Assembly (NCBI GenBank): GCA_013400115.1
Contig: VXBP01009432.1
Coordinates: 716,994-780,993 of the forward strand
DNA: 64,000 bases
From: Rhinopomastus cyanomelas
Taxonomy: Eukaryota; Chordata; Aves; Bucerotiformes; Rhinopomastidae
Direction: 5' to 3'
Of this stretch, positions 12,383-24,178 are shown in pieces. The notes beneath the pieces were generated by a model. The model saw only the letters and a list, made by a program, of their open reading frames with translations. It was not told the DNA's origin and ran no database searches. Position 1 is the stretch's first letter; every line of letters starts with the position of its first letter. The translations under genes were made by a program, and so were the position numbers.

Positions 12383-15300
12383 TCTGCTTCCCCTTATAAA
12401 CAAGTCCCTACAATTCAGCTACTCTTTCCAGCTAGCCTTTAACTTCAGCAAAGACATTTGTCTATCAGTCAGGTGTAAGTCTGCCACGCAGCATGGGTTG
12501 GGACCCACAAACTTTCCTTTCTGAGACTTGTGGACAAAGACAAAGTACGGTGATAGAGGCTATTTCTACGGAACAAAAGCAGATTCATAGTGGGAGAAGG
12601 AATACAACATCTAGAGGGAAAACAGAGATTTGTGCTTTACTCTGGGCTTTTAGTGATATCATTTAACCTTTGTAGTGGTGTGTGTTTTTGACATGTCCTT
12701 CTTACCTATCTGGATAAACTGGTGATATCAGACTGGCAGATGGAGGTGTGTGTAAGATTTATTAAAAAACACATTAATCAAAGCAGTCTGTCCTTAACAC
12801 ATTTTTATTGTCTTCATAATAGTCTGCACTGAGAAAAGAAGCAGAATTGCCTGTCACGAATGAGGCATGTTCACACCATTTTCATGATCATGCAGGTGGG
12901 ATAATTTCCTCACTGGGGAAGAATAGAGTTGCCTGAAAACAGATTCATTTTGTTATTTTGGCAGCTATGAAGTTGTAGCCCTGCACATATAAATTTGCAA
13001 TTACTGGTTAAAGGCGACAGTCTTTTTATCAGTCTAAGAGTGCAGGGTCTTGACTTGACTTGAGCTGATTTTAGCTTGTTTCAGCTGTGATAGCAGTAGT
13101 GTAGCAGTCCTTTGACAATTGTTTGAACTTGTTTCAGTTTTAGTTTGGCTTTGTAAAATAATGTGGTGTAACCTCTAGTGTCAATTAGTAGATACCAGAA
13201 ATAAGCAGTCTTCCTGCGTAGAGGGAACTATTCAAGACCCTAGAATAAAAATATGATCACAGTGGGCAATTACTGGTCCTTGAGTTGGGTCGTGTAAAAC
13301 CTCTTTCAGGGATAACAGAAGGAACAAAAAGGGTGATATGGACCTGTAAGTGAGTGAGGAAAAAGCTATGAGGTAGATTGTGTTAAAAACAGCCTGAATC
13401 AGATACAACACACAAAAAAGTGTGGGAAGAAATCTTTGCCATCACCATCATACTCTACCTGGTGAAGTGTGGGGTGTGCTATGTTATGGTAGGATACCCC
13501 ATGTAGACACAAATACATACACACACCCTCTTTCTTCTTCAAGACCATGCTTTATTTAAACAAGTACTGAGGTTAGGAATTACTTATCAGTTATATTCCT
13601 TCTTTACCTATAGTGCACTGACTGTTAATACTCTACAATGCAGCAGGTCCCCTGCAGCTCCTGCAATATGTCTGTATAACCCCATAGGATGCACCAGTAG
13701 CAACTAGAACCCTGTCTGTGCTGCTGAATCCAACCCTTAGTATCCGATTCTTTTTCTTCTCTCTCTTCCAAAACACATTCAGCCATAGAGGGAAAACACC
13801 ATGGAAGTACCTATCAGTCACACAATCTGTGCCTGCAAAGGGCTGCTGCCAGCTACATCTGGCAATCACCCTGGCTCCAGTGAAAGAGAACTGTACACAA
13901 AAGCTCACCACAAAGTGTTCTGTCTCAGTTCTCCTGTTTTGCTGTGCAGCCAGATGAAGATGATGAGGACACTAAAAAGAAGCCCAGAAGGAAGTTAGAC
14001 AGATGTAAGCAATTTGACAGATACCTCTAGGTATGCAAAATCTCAAATGGAAAGAAATTCTGGGCAGCAGGTGGTGAAATGTGTAATGGTTATGGTAGCA
14101 GATTCAGATTAGACGTGTCAATGATACAAAAAGCAGGATCAAATAAAATAATTTATTTCTTTCACCCACACAGTAATTCTGTAATACAAAGGATTTTTAT
14201 TGAAGCTTATTGAAAGACATTTGGTTTTGAACCCAAAATAACTTCTTCCTTCTTCTTTTGCTCCCTGTTGTTCTTCAGATTTCCAGCTTCCCATATGACT
14301 TGGCTCGTGCAGTGCTGGGGATCTCATTGTGTCACTGACATCAAAAGGAGGCTCACCACTGATTTCTATAAAAGCAGGAATAAGCACTTACAAAGTAGAC
14401 CTATTGGCTGTGAAAAATTTATAATGCCTTCAAATACAGGATTTTTGGCCCAGTAGTTGTGCAGTTCATTCTCCTCATATAGGGATGGGGCAAATAGGAA
14501 TGCACTTTATAGCAAATGAAGCATGATTTCTGTTGTGGTTTTAGCCTTGTGCACTAATGAACCCTCATGGGATAGAATAAAGGTTGCTGCAGTGACTGAG
14601 TTCCTTATTTCTTAAGCACATGTTTGCCAGACAGCACACAACTACATTTCTCATCTGTCTCTTAGTAAATTAATCACTGAGTTCACCAACAGTTTGGCTG
14701 AAGAATTTTCCTATATTGCCAACATATGTGAACACCACTAACTTTACTATATTGCCCACATATGAGAACTCCCACTAATTCAGTCTTTTATGGCTAAACA
14801 CAATGACAGCTGCTTCTTTCTGTTCCACATTAAAGTTTCTGCATAAATTCAATCAGTGCACTGTGGACCACCCACAGGCTGTCACACAAAGCGCTTCCAA
14901 TGAGACAAGCTCACTGTACAGATCCTCAATTATGGACCAAAACTCTCAGTCAAGTATTCCTTGCAATCAGTTCCTAGCAATCTAGTTCTTAAAGTTTGTT
15001 TTCCCTTGTACTTTGCTTGGAGAAGTGAACACATTTATTTAAACAAAGATAGCATTCAGCTTCTCAACTCATTTTGGCCTTTCTTTCAAGTGGGTGGACA
15101 GACAGTAATCATTTAAATTGCAATTCAATTACATACATCTACAGATCTAAATATCTAAAAGATGCATGTTCAAATATCAAGAGAATGTGCACTGCATTTT
15201 CAAACACTTTTTAACATTTCAAAATATATAGTCACTCAGCTACAATGGCTAAGACCAAGCACCCATTCCTCCTTTGCAGCCTCTAACTTTCAGCAGACAA

Positions 15301-16883
15301 AGATGGAGTTTAGAAAGAGCATACTCCAAAAGTGGCAAATATACCATGATTGTAGAAGATTCTTCCTCAGTTTTCAGCTGAATCCAAAACATTCTTTTAC
15401 CCTTAAAAAAATTACACTAATGTACTATCATCAATTTCCCATCAGACGTAACTGTGATCCAGGAAACTCATTTTTCCTGTGTAATAGCCAGTGAATTTCT
15501 CAGCTTCTCTCTTTTGCTGGCATTTAGCAGAACAAATCAGCAATTTCATTCACCTCTCAAAACAGTGAGTCGTAGCAGGGTTTTTAAAGTGGTACGTGCT
15601 TGTTAGGTGACAGTCAATGGACTTCACACTATAGAAAGACCATAACTGTGATTCTTGTATAAATTACTATTGAGAAAGTATCCTGTGTGCCTTTCTGAGA
15701 GTGAAGAATACTGTAGAAAGTGACAGAGGTGGTGGTGGGAGATTTTGGCAGTGAAGATGGTGAAGTCAAAAAGAATGGACACCATCACTTGATGGAGTTA
15801 AGTAGGATAGTCTTACAACCGTCATAGTGGAGATGGATAGCTGGGCTGTTACTACAGCTGGATGAAACTTAGAGTGCAGTTAAAGCAGCTGAGTTGTTGT
15901 CATGATTACTGATAACTGTGATTGTGTGGAATAATGAGATTGAAGAGATCTTTGAGCAGGAAAATAACTCTTCTATGAGACTGGCAATGACAGTGGAATA
16001 GTATAGTCTGTAATAGTGAGCACTAGGGTGAGAAGGCTGGGGTGATACTACCAGCATGTGCAGGATGTGGGACATGTTAAATGGGGACTAAGATAATAGA
16101 TAATTCCTTGAAAGAGATTGGATGTGATAGAAGTGAGAGATCAGGGATGGTACGAGTGGTAGAGATCAGAGGCACGGGATACGAAGGACTATATGATTCT
16201 GGAGATGGAAGAGCTAGAACAGGCCTGAAGATGTGAATTTATATGGGAAAAGGCAGGTTCAGAGACACAGGCTGGCCTAGTGAGTCACAGGGTACACATA
16301 TCTGAAATAGAATCATAGTACCATCACCTCTGGAAGGGAAGCACTACCCTTCGGAGGTAGGAGAAGAAAGCAGGAACAGTGAGCTCAGGAACCATACTAG
16401 CCCAGTGAAATCACCCTTGCTTTGAATCTCTTTTAGCTCAATGAAATTATTTCTTTTCCTGAAGCACTAATTATCCAATTCTTTCTGTTTCCTTGTCTGT
16501 ACATTAAAAGCAGCATCTTTGTCTCACGAGCTTGCAGTCAGGCTTAATTTCTGAACCATTTGGAGACTCTTAGATAAAATAGCTGCGTTAATACTTGCCA
16601 GTTAAAAGAGTAGATATATGTCAGCAGTTAAGTAATAAATATGGCCATTTGTTCAGTACTCTTGGAATAGTGTGAGATCTACACTAAACCGTGGGAAGCA
16701 TGCATGATCCTTTTTGTTTTACCCTAACACCATCTAGTACTGCAGCTTCCTAATCCCAGCGGGTTTTGTAAACCTTTGTCTTGGCAGCAGTTATCACAAC
16801 AAGTTGGTGAGATAAGGGTCTTAGGGAAGGTCTGACAGTGGTGTAAGGATCAAAATATATCCTAGTGATAACAGCGTGTCCGT
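12383..16883. other. Intronic sequence with no gene seen
   Basis: 4.5 kb without recognised repeats apart from an imperfect tandem duplication (ACTATATTGCC-type, about 14709-14775). Overlapping short open frames on both strands at 13633-13998 have no recognisable domains. Bases 16309-16345 weakly resemble a CR1 tail. Confidence 0.55.
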
Positions 16884-17010
16884 GGAATAGAGTTCCAAAG
16901 GAAGTAGTTGAAGATGTTTTCCTAAAGATACTGAAGAACAGCTTAGATAAATCAGTGGTGAGAAGGCAACAACAGATCCAGGAATCATTCTGGGGACTGG
17001 ACTTAATTGC
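16884..17010 (+). mobile_element. Degenerate CR1 3' region
   Basis: The encoded pattern WNRVPKEVVEDVFLKILKNS, from about 16884, parallels the CR1 pol C-terminus WNRLPREVVESPSLEIFK. The rest has decayed beyond recognition. Confidence 0.65.
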
Positions 17011-17920
17011 ACATAGATGTCTCCAATCCTGTTCTGTGTTCTATATTACCTGCTTTTCAGCTTTTGATTCTTAAACACATGAAAACAATGACAATCACAA
17101 TGGATACTTCCTAAAAATCAGTCTGAATGCAGACAGGATCTTCCACACTATTGAGGATAGAAGGAAGCCCAAGAATATAAAAGGTACGTGACACTAGTAG
17201 ATTATTTGAAACTATCAGAGTCAGATCCTCAAATGAATTTATTACCATATATTACTCCTAAATCAAGATAATTTCCTTGCTTTTAAAGTCTACATGGAAA
17301 TTATAGTCTGTATGAATATTTTAACAAATTAACTTAATTAGCAGCCTGAGCCTTCTTGTACATTCTAGCAATTTTAATATTATGCAACCAGTTAGCACTG
17401 TATTTATTTCCTTAACTCATCAATGACAATTTCCTTCCATATAAAAATAATTCTCAGTGATCATTGTCACTGTCTGTGTTCCTTAGAAAGATGATAAATA
17501 ACATTGGAGTCAGACAGGCACCTGAAGAATGCTGCTCGTAACTGGTGTCCACTGGATATCCAGTGGATTTTGAACCTTGATCAGAACTCTTTGAGTACAA
17601 CCATCCAGCTAAATCCTTATGCATTGAGTGGTCCAAAATAAGATGTATGCTCTTAATACTGAAGGTAATTAGCAACTTCCAAAAGCATCCAAGGGAAGCA
17701 ACATATTATAACTTGAAGTCTCTGAGTAACATTTTTCTTGTATTAGCCACAAATTTGACTAATATAACTGAGTTGGATCCTGGCAGAAAATAACTCCCAC
17801 AGTCAGAGCAGGTCAAAGAGATTCCTGCAGGTCAGAGATCATTTGAGTTTTCCTTTCCATTCTAAAAATCTGACTCTACAGGGAAAAAGCAGACAGATCT
17901 TTCATCTCAGATTGCTTTTT
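17011..17920. other. Intronic sequence with no gene seen
   Basis: Unique-looking DNA; nothing recognised. Confidence 0.6.
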
Positions 17921-17985
17921 CATAGAAGCTGAAAAAGTTTGGGTTGGCAGGGACACTTAAAAGTCATCTATTCCAAACCTCACTG
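17921..17985 (-). mobile_element. CR1 3' end remnant
   Basis: GGGTTGGCAGGGACACTTAA then AAGTCATCTATTCCAAACCTC is a decayed antisense CR1 terminus. Confidence 0.6.
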
Positions 17986-18000
17986 TAACAAGCTAGATCA

Positions 18001-18215
18001 GGTGGCAGCTGTAACAAGAGCTGTCTGCAGATGGTGGCAGAGACGTGAAGTAAAGAGGTTTAGGAGCATCAAGGAGGCTGAGAAAGAGGCAGAGTAGCAA
18101 AGACAATCTGTGCAGTCTCTGAAACAGAAACAGGAGCAACCACCAGAAAATAACCCCAATTTGAGGGGGCCCTCTACCACCCCCCTGCAAGGCTGAAAGC
18201 AGCAGTCTGAATGAA
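18001..18215 (+). pseudogene. Possible decayed retroviral gag-like fragment
   Basis: One frame reads through about 70 codons with two internal stops. The composition is typical of a gag spacer region: basic, then Glu/Lys/Gln-rich heptad-like (for example RSIKEAEKEAE), then Pro/Asn-rich (EQPPENNPNLRGPS). No zinc knuckle, protease or LTR is seen next to it. It directly abuts a CR1 remnant. Family assignment is a guess from composition; a low-complexity non-coding tract is the main alternative. Confidence 0.3.
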
Positions 18216-19143
18216 AAATGTTGCAGCATTCAAGAAAACATGACCATCAGCTTTTAAGATTCTGAACTGTTTACACTAAACAGAAACCTAGTTTTCAATG
18301 GGTTGCCTATATTACACATTTTAACTTTAAAGGCTTCTGACATCAAAGCATTTTTTTGACTAGACAAAAATAAGTTGCCTCTCTTTTCTTGCAGCTCTTT
18401 TTTTCCTATTGAGCTCAGCATTTGCATTCTTGAGTAGTTATTTTTTTCCTCTGGTCTTGGAACTGTGATTAAATATTACTGTGACTGTAAAGGCAAGGTG
18501 GAAATTACAGACTAAAACTGATTGCATACTGTAAAAAGCTGTAAAGAAAAGATTAAACCTTGTTAATGACGCATAATTTATTTTCTTCCTGGTGACAATG
18601 GGTGTTTATAACCTGTTCTGCAAGGGTGTATTTCTTGCATTTGAAGAGATTTAGGTAATACCAGAGATTACATTAGTGTCTTAATAAATTCAGTGCTTAA
18701 TATGCATACATAAAAGTGGACAGCTGTAAATGTGAATCTCTGTCCGTTTGTGCTCATTACCCACACAAAGACACATGCTCACTCTGCAAGATTTAAATGT
18801 GTTACCTTTTCACTGACAAGAATCCCTGGTAGCTTATAAATTGCTTTTCAAGGCTTTACATTCCGTCACAGATAACGATTTATGAGAACATATAAGAGCT
18901 ACCTATCAATAACTACATTACAGAAATTTGACAGATAGAAGATGAGAGGACGTCACTTATCTAGGATATTTATGCAAGATCCTTTTGCATAATATTTCAA
19001 TGTTTTATTACTTGTAGCAGAGTTGCATTGACCTTTATGATGAGGAAGAATTATAATTTGAGTTATCTGGGGCAGTGATGTGCTTACATATCAACAAGTG
19101 GAGACACCACACCTTAAATAAGTGGTTCAGGTTTGGCCCTTCA
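18216..19143. other. Intronic sequence with no gene seen
   Basis: AT-rich unique DNA. Confidence 0.6.
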
Positions 19144-19212
19144 TTATATCAAGGACACCAAGGTGCAGGAGCAAGTTCAAAGAAGGGCAACAAAGCAGGT
19201 GAAGGAGCTCCA
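19144..19212 (+). mobile_element. CR1 ORF2 fragment, short
   Basis: GGTGCAGGAGCAAGTTCAAA then GAAGGGCAACAAAGCAGGTG matches the CR1 stretch encoding LERVQRRATK-like residues. Both ends are truncated. Confidence 0.6.
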
Positions 19213-21698
19213 ATGAGAAGTGGAATTTGAAAGGAGAAGGTAAATTCTTTATTCTATCCTTTAATTGCAAGATAAATCTATGGCAAATAGCTGTATAACA
19301 CAGCTTTACTCTGTACACTAAAATACAAAGACCTTATTATTTCTTACTGGAATCAGTATCAAACCTCTTCTTGTTACCAGTGAGATAGGAACCATTTATT
19401 TTCTGGTGCAAAGCAAACAAAGGCTGGTTGTTAGAGCACAAATAATGTAGTTTTAACACAGACTTAGTGCACATATGGCCTGGAAAAGATTATTTAATTA
19501 ACCTTCCTAGTGAAGATACTGCCCAATGTAAATATTATGGAAGGCTGTTAACTGAACATAACTCCCATTTTCTTGACACTTGTTCTGGACATTTAATTGT
19601 GAGAAGGGAAGGGATGAAGTGCTAGAAACCTGCAGACTTGTAGACAGCTGTGTCAAATCTAGAAGGGTAGCCTTATGTGGTTTTCCCAGACATTACCCTT
19701 TTGCTGGTATTAATTATGTGACCACACTGCATTAAAGACTGGGTTATTTGCTAACTCTTCAAAGTTAAATCATGAGAGATTTTGGGGGGAACATGTTGAA
19801 AGATAAAGTCACACTTCAAGAGAAGTGCTGCGAAGCTAAGGTGTTTCAGGACTGCAGAACCAAAGGTTCTAAGGAGACTGCCTTGACCTTCAGATTAGCT
19901 TGCCAAATTGTCTTGTAACTATCAAAGCCAAAAGAAAAGAGCTATGTCTAGCCAAAAAATTATGTCAAGGCTGAAAGCGAGCAGCATTTCAGGCAGGTAT
20001 CCTGGGCATTTGAGAGTGGCCAGAAGATTTATGCATGTCCCAATAAAAATGTGTTATTTTTTTCAACTAAGTAAAAGATTTTAACTGATACTATTACTGG
20101 GCTTAAGAAAGCTCTTTGACCATCAGTTCTTTACCAAAATTGCTCACAAAACAAAGAACTCCAAATACCAAATCCAGCTTTACCACATCATAGTAACAAC
20201 TGAGGATGACCTTGAACCAGAGAACAGACCAAAACCAACAACTAAGCTTGCAAACTGGTAACTAAGCTTGGAGAGCAGAACTAGAAAATCCACTTGTAAC
20301 TGGATAAGCTGCTTTCTAAGATTTCATTCAGATGAAGTCCATACAAATTGGCTTGACCTTGCACCTCAGCAAAAGCTGTATGTCATTGCATGCATTCAGA
20401 TCTACAGTCCTCTAGATATTTTATAGAAACAGGAAAAAATGTGTCATTAGAGTCAAGAGTGGAAAAAGCAACAGGATCATGACTATTAAAAGGGAATCAA
20501 GCTGTATATATGAACTGTCCAGGCAGTTGCAGGAGCTGGATGTGAATACCAGTTCAAACAACAGCAATCCATGCTATTTAATGTTTATCAAGATTTTGTC
20601 CAGGTTAACTATCACTGTTCTAAACAAGTGTCACTGTGCATCTTTCTGTGTAATACAAGTTTCAATGTAGAGGTGCAAGCAACATCATGCCAACAGGCCT
20701 CTGGTTCCTCAGTTGTTTTGTTTAGTAACACAAATGTAGGCAGAGACACTGTGGGGTAAGGGGAGAAAAAATGGTTCCATCTGCCTTTGTGCCAGAGCAT
20801 TTTTTCTCTATAATGCACTGAAAAGGTTCTGAGAAAAAGTAGTAGCATGCATGGTAAAACTCAGTATCTTAGTGTAGTGGTTTCAAACAAAATAAATAAC
20901 TTTTACAATGTAATTCGTTCACCATACTGTTTCTGAGGCACTGGGGAAAATGCATGTGTAGGAGACAATCAATGTGTTGTCGAAAAGACCAGATTCATAC
21001 AAATATAAAAGCCCAACCAGAGAACTCACATTGTTGCATAATTTTTGCTGTAGGAGAAAGCCAAGCTGGTGGAAGAGGCTGGAAGTAGCAAGGCAAGTTG
21101 CAAGCTTTCAGTATGATTTCCACAGCACGTATCCCTTTCAGTTCTCAGTCATTCCATATGGCTGCAAGTCTCAGCACTACACACAGGGGAATGAGGTGTC
21201 TTTTAAGGGCCAGATTAGGCAGAAAAAAATGTTTTGTTATGTAAATCAGAAATTAGTAAACTAATAATCCAACTGGAGGAAATCCAGCCAGAATTACCTA
21301 GTTTTAAAATTATAAGTGTAGAGCCCCTAGTGATAACTCTGCTGCAGAACTCATGAAAAAAAGTATAAGCTAAATATTATGCACAGAGAAAATAAACCAA
21401 GAAAGCTGATTTTCTCCTCTTGCTATAATTACTCAAAAATGTGGATAATCTTTGACAAATTTTGGCAATAGACTATGATGTAAGTGTGTTTCACTGAGTC
21501 TGAGACTCTCAAAGTGTCATAAAGTTGCATGTTTCTCCTGCTGCAACATGAATTAATCTAGATAAGAAAGAAAGAAAGAAAGAAACCCCTGAAAATCCTG
21601 GTGGAACTGAAAGATGGAATTTGACTTCTTTTGAATTGAATTTAAATTTAATCTTCCCATTCTGGATCAAGGATGAAAGCAGAAAGAGAATGACATCT
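19213..21698. other. Intronic sequence with no gene seen
   Basis: It holds a (GAAA)n microsatellite at 21565-21586 and a short direct repeat (ACTAAGCTTG, twice) near 20241-20272. No gene is recognised. Confidence 0.6.
21565..21586. repeat. (GAAA)n microsatellite
   Basis: Five tandem AAGA/GAAA units. Confidence 0.9.
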
Positions 21699-21817
21699 TG
21701 TACTGGGTTAGTGTAATGTGGACATATTGGCACAGGGTTCGCTTCCCGGCCAACACATCAGGCTACAACCATACAGTGTCACTACCCTGCTTTGTGGCCA
21801 CAGCAACCTTGGTTCTT

Positions 21818-21835
21818 ATCCGAGTCACAGCACCA
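21818..21835 (-). other. Primer-binding site, tRNA-His type (one mismatch)
   Basis: The plus strand reads ATCCGAGTCACAGCACCA. The 3' end of vertebrate tRNA-His has G at the twelfth base of this 18-mer and is otherwise identical. The preceding LTR end and five-base spacer support the call. Confidence 0.75.
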
Positions 21836-22720
21836 AATTCTGTACTGTGTTAGTCTTCTGAGGCCACATCAGCACAGGTCAGTGCCAGCAAGTCCAGCAC
21901 CAATCCTCTTCTCAGGAGAATTCAACAGGCAACGAAGCAATCTTGGTAAAAAGAAAGAGATTTTATTGAACCCCAGAAGAAAAGAAAAAAACACTAAAAT
22001 AGTATAAAAAAACCAAACCAAAACCAAACCAAACAAACTACACCGCAATGTCCTGAGGAAAATAGAAGACAAGCTAACATGTCAGTCTTTGGTGTAGATC
22101 AGTGACCTGGGATAAGCATACATTTCAAATCAGAGGGGTATACAAACACTTTCTATTCTTCTGTCCTTGGAGACATGCCAGGTCTCCTTACAAGTTGTCT
22201 TCTAGTCTGAGGATGTCTGATTTCTGGCCCTCCCAGACTGGCCACCTCTTCACACTATAGCTTGGTTTGCTGATGTCAGGTCCTCCTGATCATCCCAGAC
22301 TGGTGAATTCTTCAGTGTAGCTTGTCTGGCAAAATGCTGGTCAAACACACCTGATCCCTCAGAGCCTGAGCTGCATCCTTGATGCAGGAACATGCATTTT
22401 ATAAAACCAGTCCCTTTCTTCTTGCCAAAGGCTCAAGGACTGTGAAGCTCTTTTGCTTCTGTCAGCAGAAAGAAGCCAAGCAGAAAGGGAAGCCCTTCAG
22501 ATCCCTACTTTGGTAGTTCTTCACTCACAGTCAGTCAAGCATTCCTCAGTTCCTCAGTGGCAGAGGAACAGCATCTGCATCACCGCAGCCGAGAACAAAG
22601 ACAAGATGGTGCTGGTCACATGGCATGATACCCGTGATGAGAACAAAGGCAACATGCCCTCCATGGCAAGCAAGGCTTGTTTGTCATAGCTCAGATGAGA
22701 GCTTCCCTCCAGGGGCTCTG

Positions 22721-22780
22721 TCTCTCTCCCTCTCTCTCTCCCTTTCTCTCTCTCTGTCTCTTTTCTATCTCTCTCCCCTA
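22721..22780. repeat. (CT)n-rich microsatellite
   Basis: Imperfect TCTC/CCCT tract inside the probable ERV U3 region. Confidence 0.85.
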
Positions 22781-23121
22781 CTTTGGTTACAGTTCAGTTC
22801 CAGGGAGGAGAGGGTTAATTCTCTTTTGCCCCTCCACAGTCACAGGGAAAGGGGACAATTCAGCTCACCATTGTGCTTTGATGTCTACTCTAGGACAAAA
22901 AAAATACTGCAGTTTGGAAATGCCTGTGTTTCTCTATTGACTGTAGATGTCTAGTTGTGACGTCACAGTAAGATGCTAATGTTGTAGACACGTACCTTGC
23001 CTAGGGAATCCTATCTGGTTTATCAGTTTCTGTTTGAAGACACAACAGAGGACTCCAAAGTAAGGATTTATCTAATGGAACTTTCAAGATAATTACTTAT
23101 GCTCCCACAGTTGCTCATCAG

Positions 23122-23453
23122 TCATAGAAACAGAATCATTAGGGATTGGAAGGGACCTTGAAAGATCATCTAGTCTAATCCCGCTGACACAGCAGCATCA
23201 CCTAGACCAAGTTGCACAGAAACACATCCAGGTGGGTTTTAAACATCTCCAGAGAAGGAGACTCCACAACCCCCCTGGGCAGCCTGTTCCAGTGCTCCAT
23301 CACCCTCACTGTGAAAAAGTTCCTTCTGATGTTTATATGGAGCCTCCTATGTTCCAGCTTGTACACATTGCCCCTTGCCCTATCCCCAGATGACATTGAG
23401 AAGAGCCTAGCTCCATCCTCCTGACACCCACCCTTCACAGTCTCCTCTTCTTC
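23122..23453 (-). mobile_element. CR1 LINE 3' part with small internal deletion
   Basis: A reverse-oriented CR1 running from the tail (CATAGAAACAGAATCATTAG) through the 3' UTR to the pol C-terminus (NRLPRGVVESPSLEMFK on the minus strand). At about 23438 the ACCCACCCTTCACA motif joins directly to GTCTCCTCTTCTT, skipping about 45 bases present in the other copies (compare 26278-26330). Confidence 0.95.
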
Positions 23454-23494
23454 ATCAATACTTTCAAAGTTTTGATACCAAAGATTCCAATACT

Positions 23495-23545
23495 TCTTTA
23501 TTTTATTTTATTATTTTATTTTATTTTATTTTTATTTTACTTTAT
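23495..23545. repeat. (TTTTA)n microsatellite
   Basis: Tandem TTTTA/TTTA units next to a CR1 head. Confidence 0.95.
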
Positions 23546-24178
23546 ACTTCTGGGCAAAGAATGCCCTTGCTTTACCCTACATTTTCTCCCTAGTTTCCAG
23601 CTCTCCTCCTCCGCTCAGCTGTCCCAAAATCACTCATGACCTGTGATAAACTGAATGGAATTAATCTTTTGAATATGATTTAAATAATGATTCAATCGAC
23701 CAGTAAAAGCAACACTCATACACATTTATTTATTGAACAGCTTTTCTTTGTTACTTTGGAAACTTCAATACCACAGGTTATGCTCAGGAGCAATTCAGTT
23801 TTCCAGCAGTAAAATGACTTTCTTCGCCCTATCTTATTAAGATCTACATTTTGGTTTTTCCCTTCCTCATGTACGAGCCAGAGAAGAAAGAGCAGAGCAC
23901 ACAGGGGCAATATACTGCAGGGCACTTTCTGCAATAATCAGCATAAAATAATCAGTATGTGTGAAGAGGACAGAAATGGGCTACAGGCACCATAATTGAA
24001 TGGTAACTCACCAAGCACTTCCTTTACCTTCTTCTTACCTTACTACAGGGAAGTAAGGAAGCACCATGGAACAATGCTAAAGCTGTCTGTGCAAACACCA
24101 GGATTTTGCAAAGAGAATTTTGGTGCAGAAATTCTCCCTTGCTCACTTTATTTTTGCAAAGTCATATATGATATAATT
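23546..24178. other. Intronic sequence with no gene seen
   Basis: Unique-looking DNA. Confidence 0.6.

Larger units (their letters stand above)
21699..22970 (-). mobile_element. Truncated endogenous retrovirus: 5' LTR, tRNA-His-like PBS and short leader
   Basis: Reading the minus strand, an LTR-like region has a TATA-type box (22397-22406, TTTTATAAAA), a polyadenylation signal AATAAA (21967-21962), and an end in ...CAGTACA at 21841. Five bases on, 21835-21818 matches the primer-binding site complementary to the 3' 18 bases of tRNA-His with one mismatch. The leader continues to about 21699. No gag, pol or env is present beyond it, so the provirus is broken after the leader. The LTR's outer end is not defined: a TGTGACGTCACA palindrome at 22956-22967 lies near where it may fall. 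The U3 side includes a C/T-rich microsatellite (22721-22780). A TATA-to-poly(A) spacing of about 430 bases implies an unusually long R region, or that one of the two signals is misjudged. Confidence 0.65.

Noticed and set aside
16309..16345. CR1-tail-like AGAATCATAGTACC sequence
   Set aside because: Too short and diverged to call.
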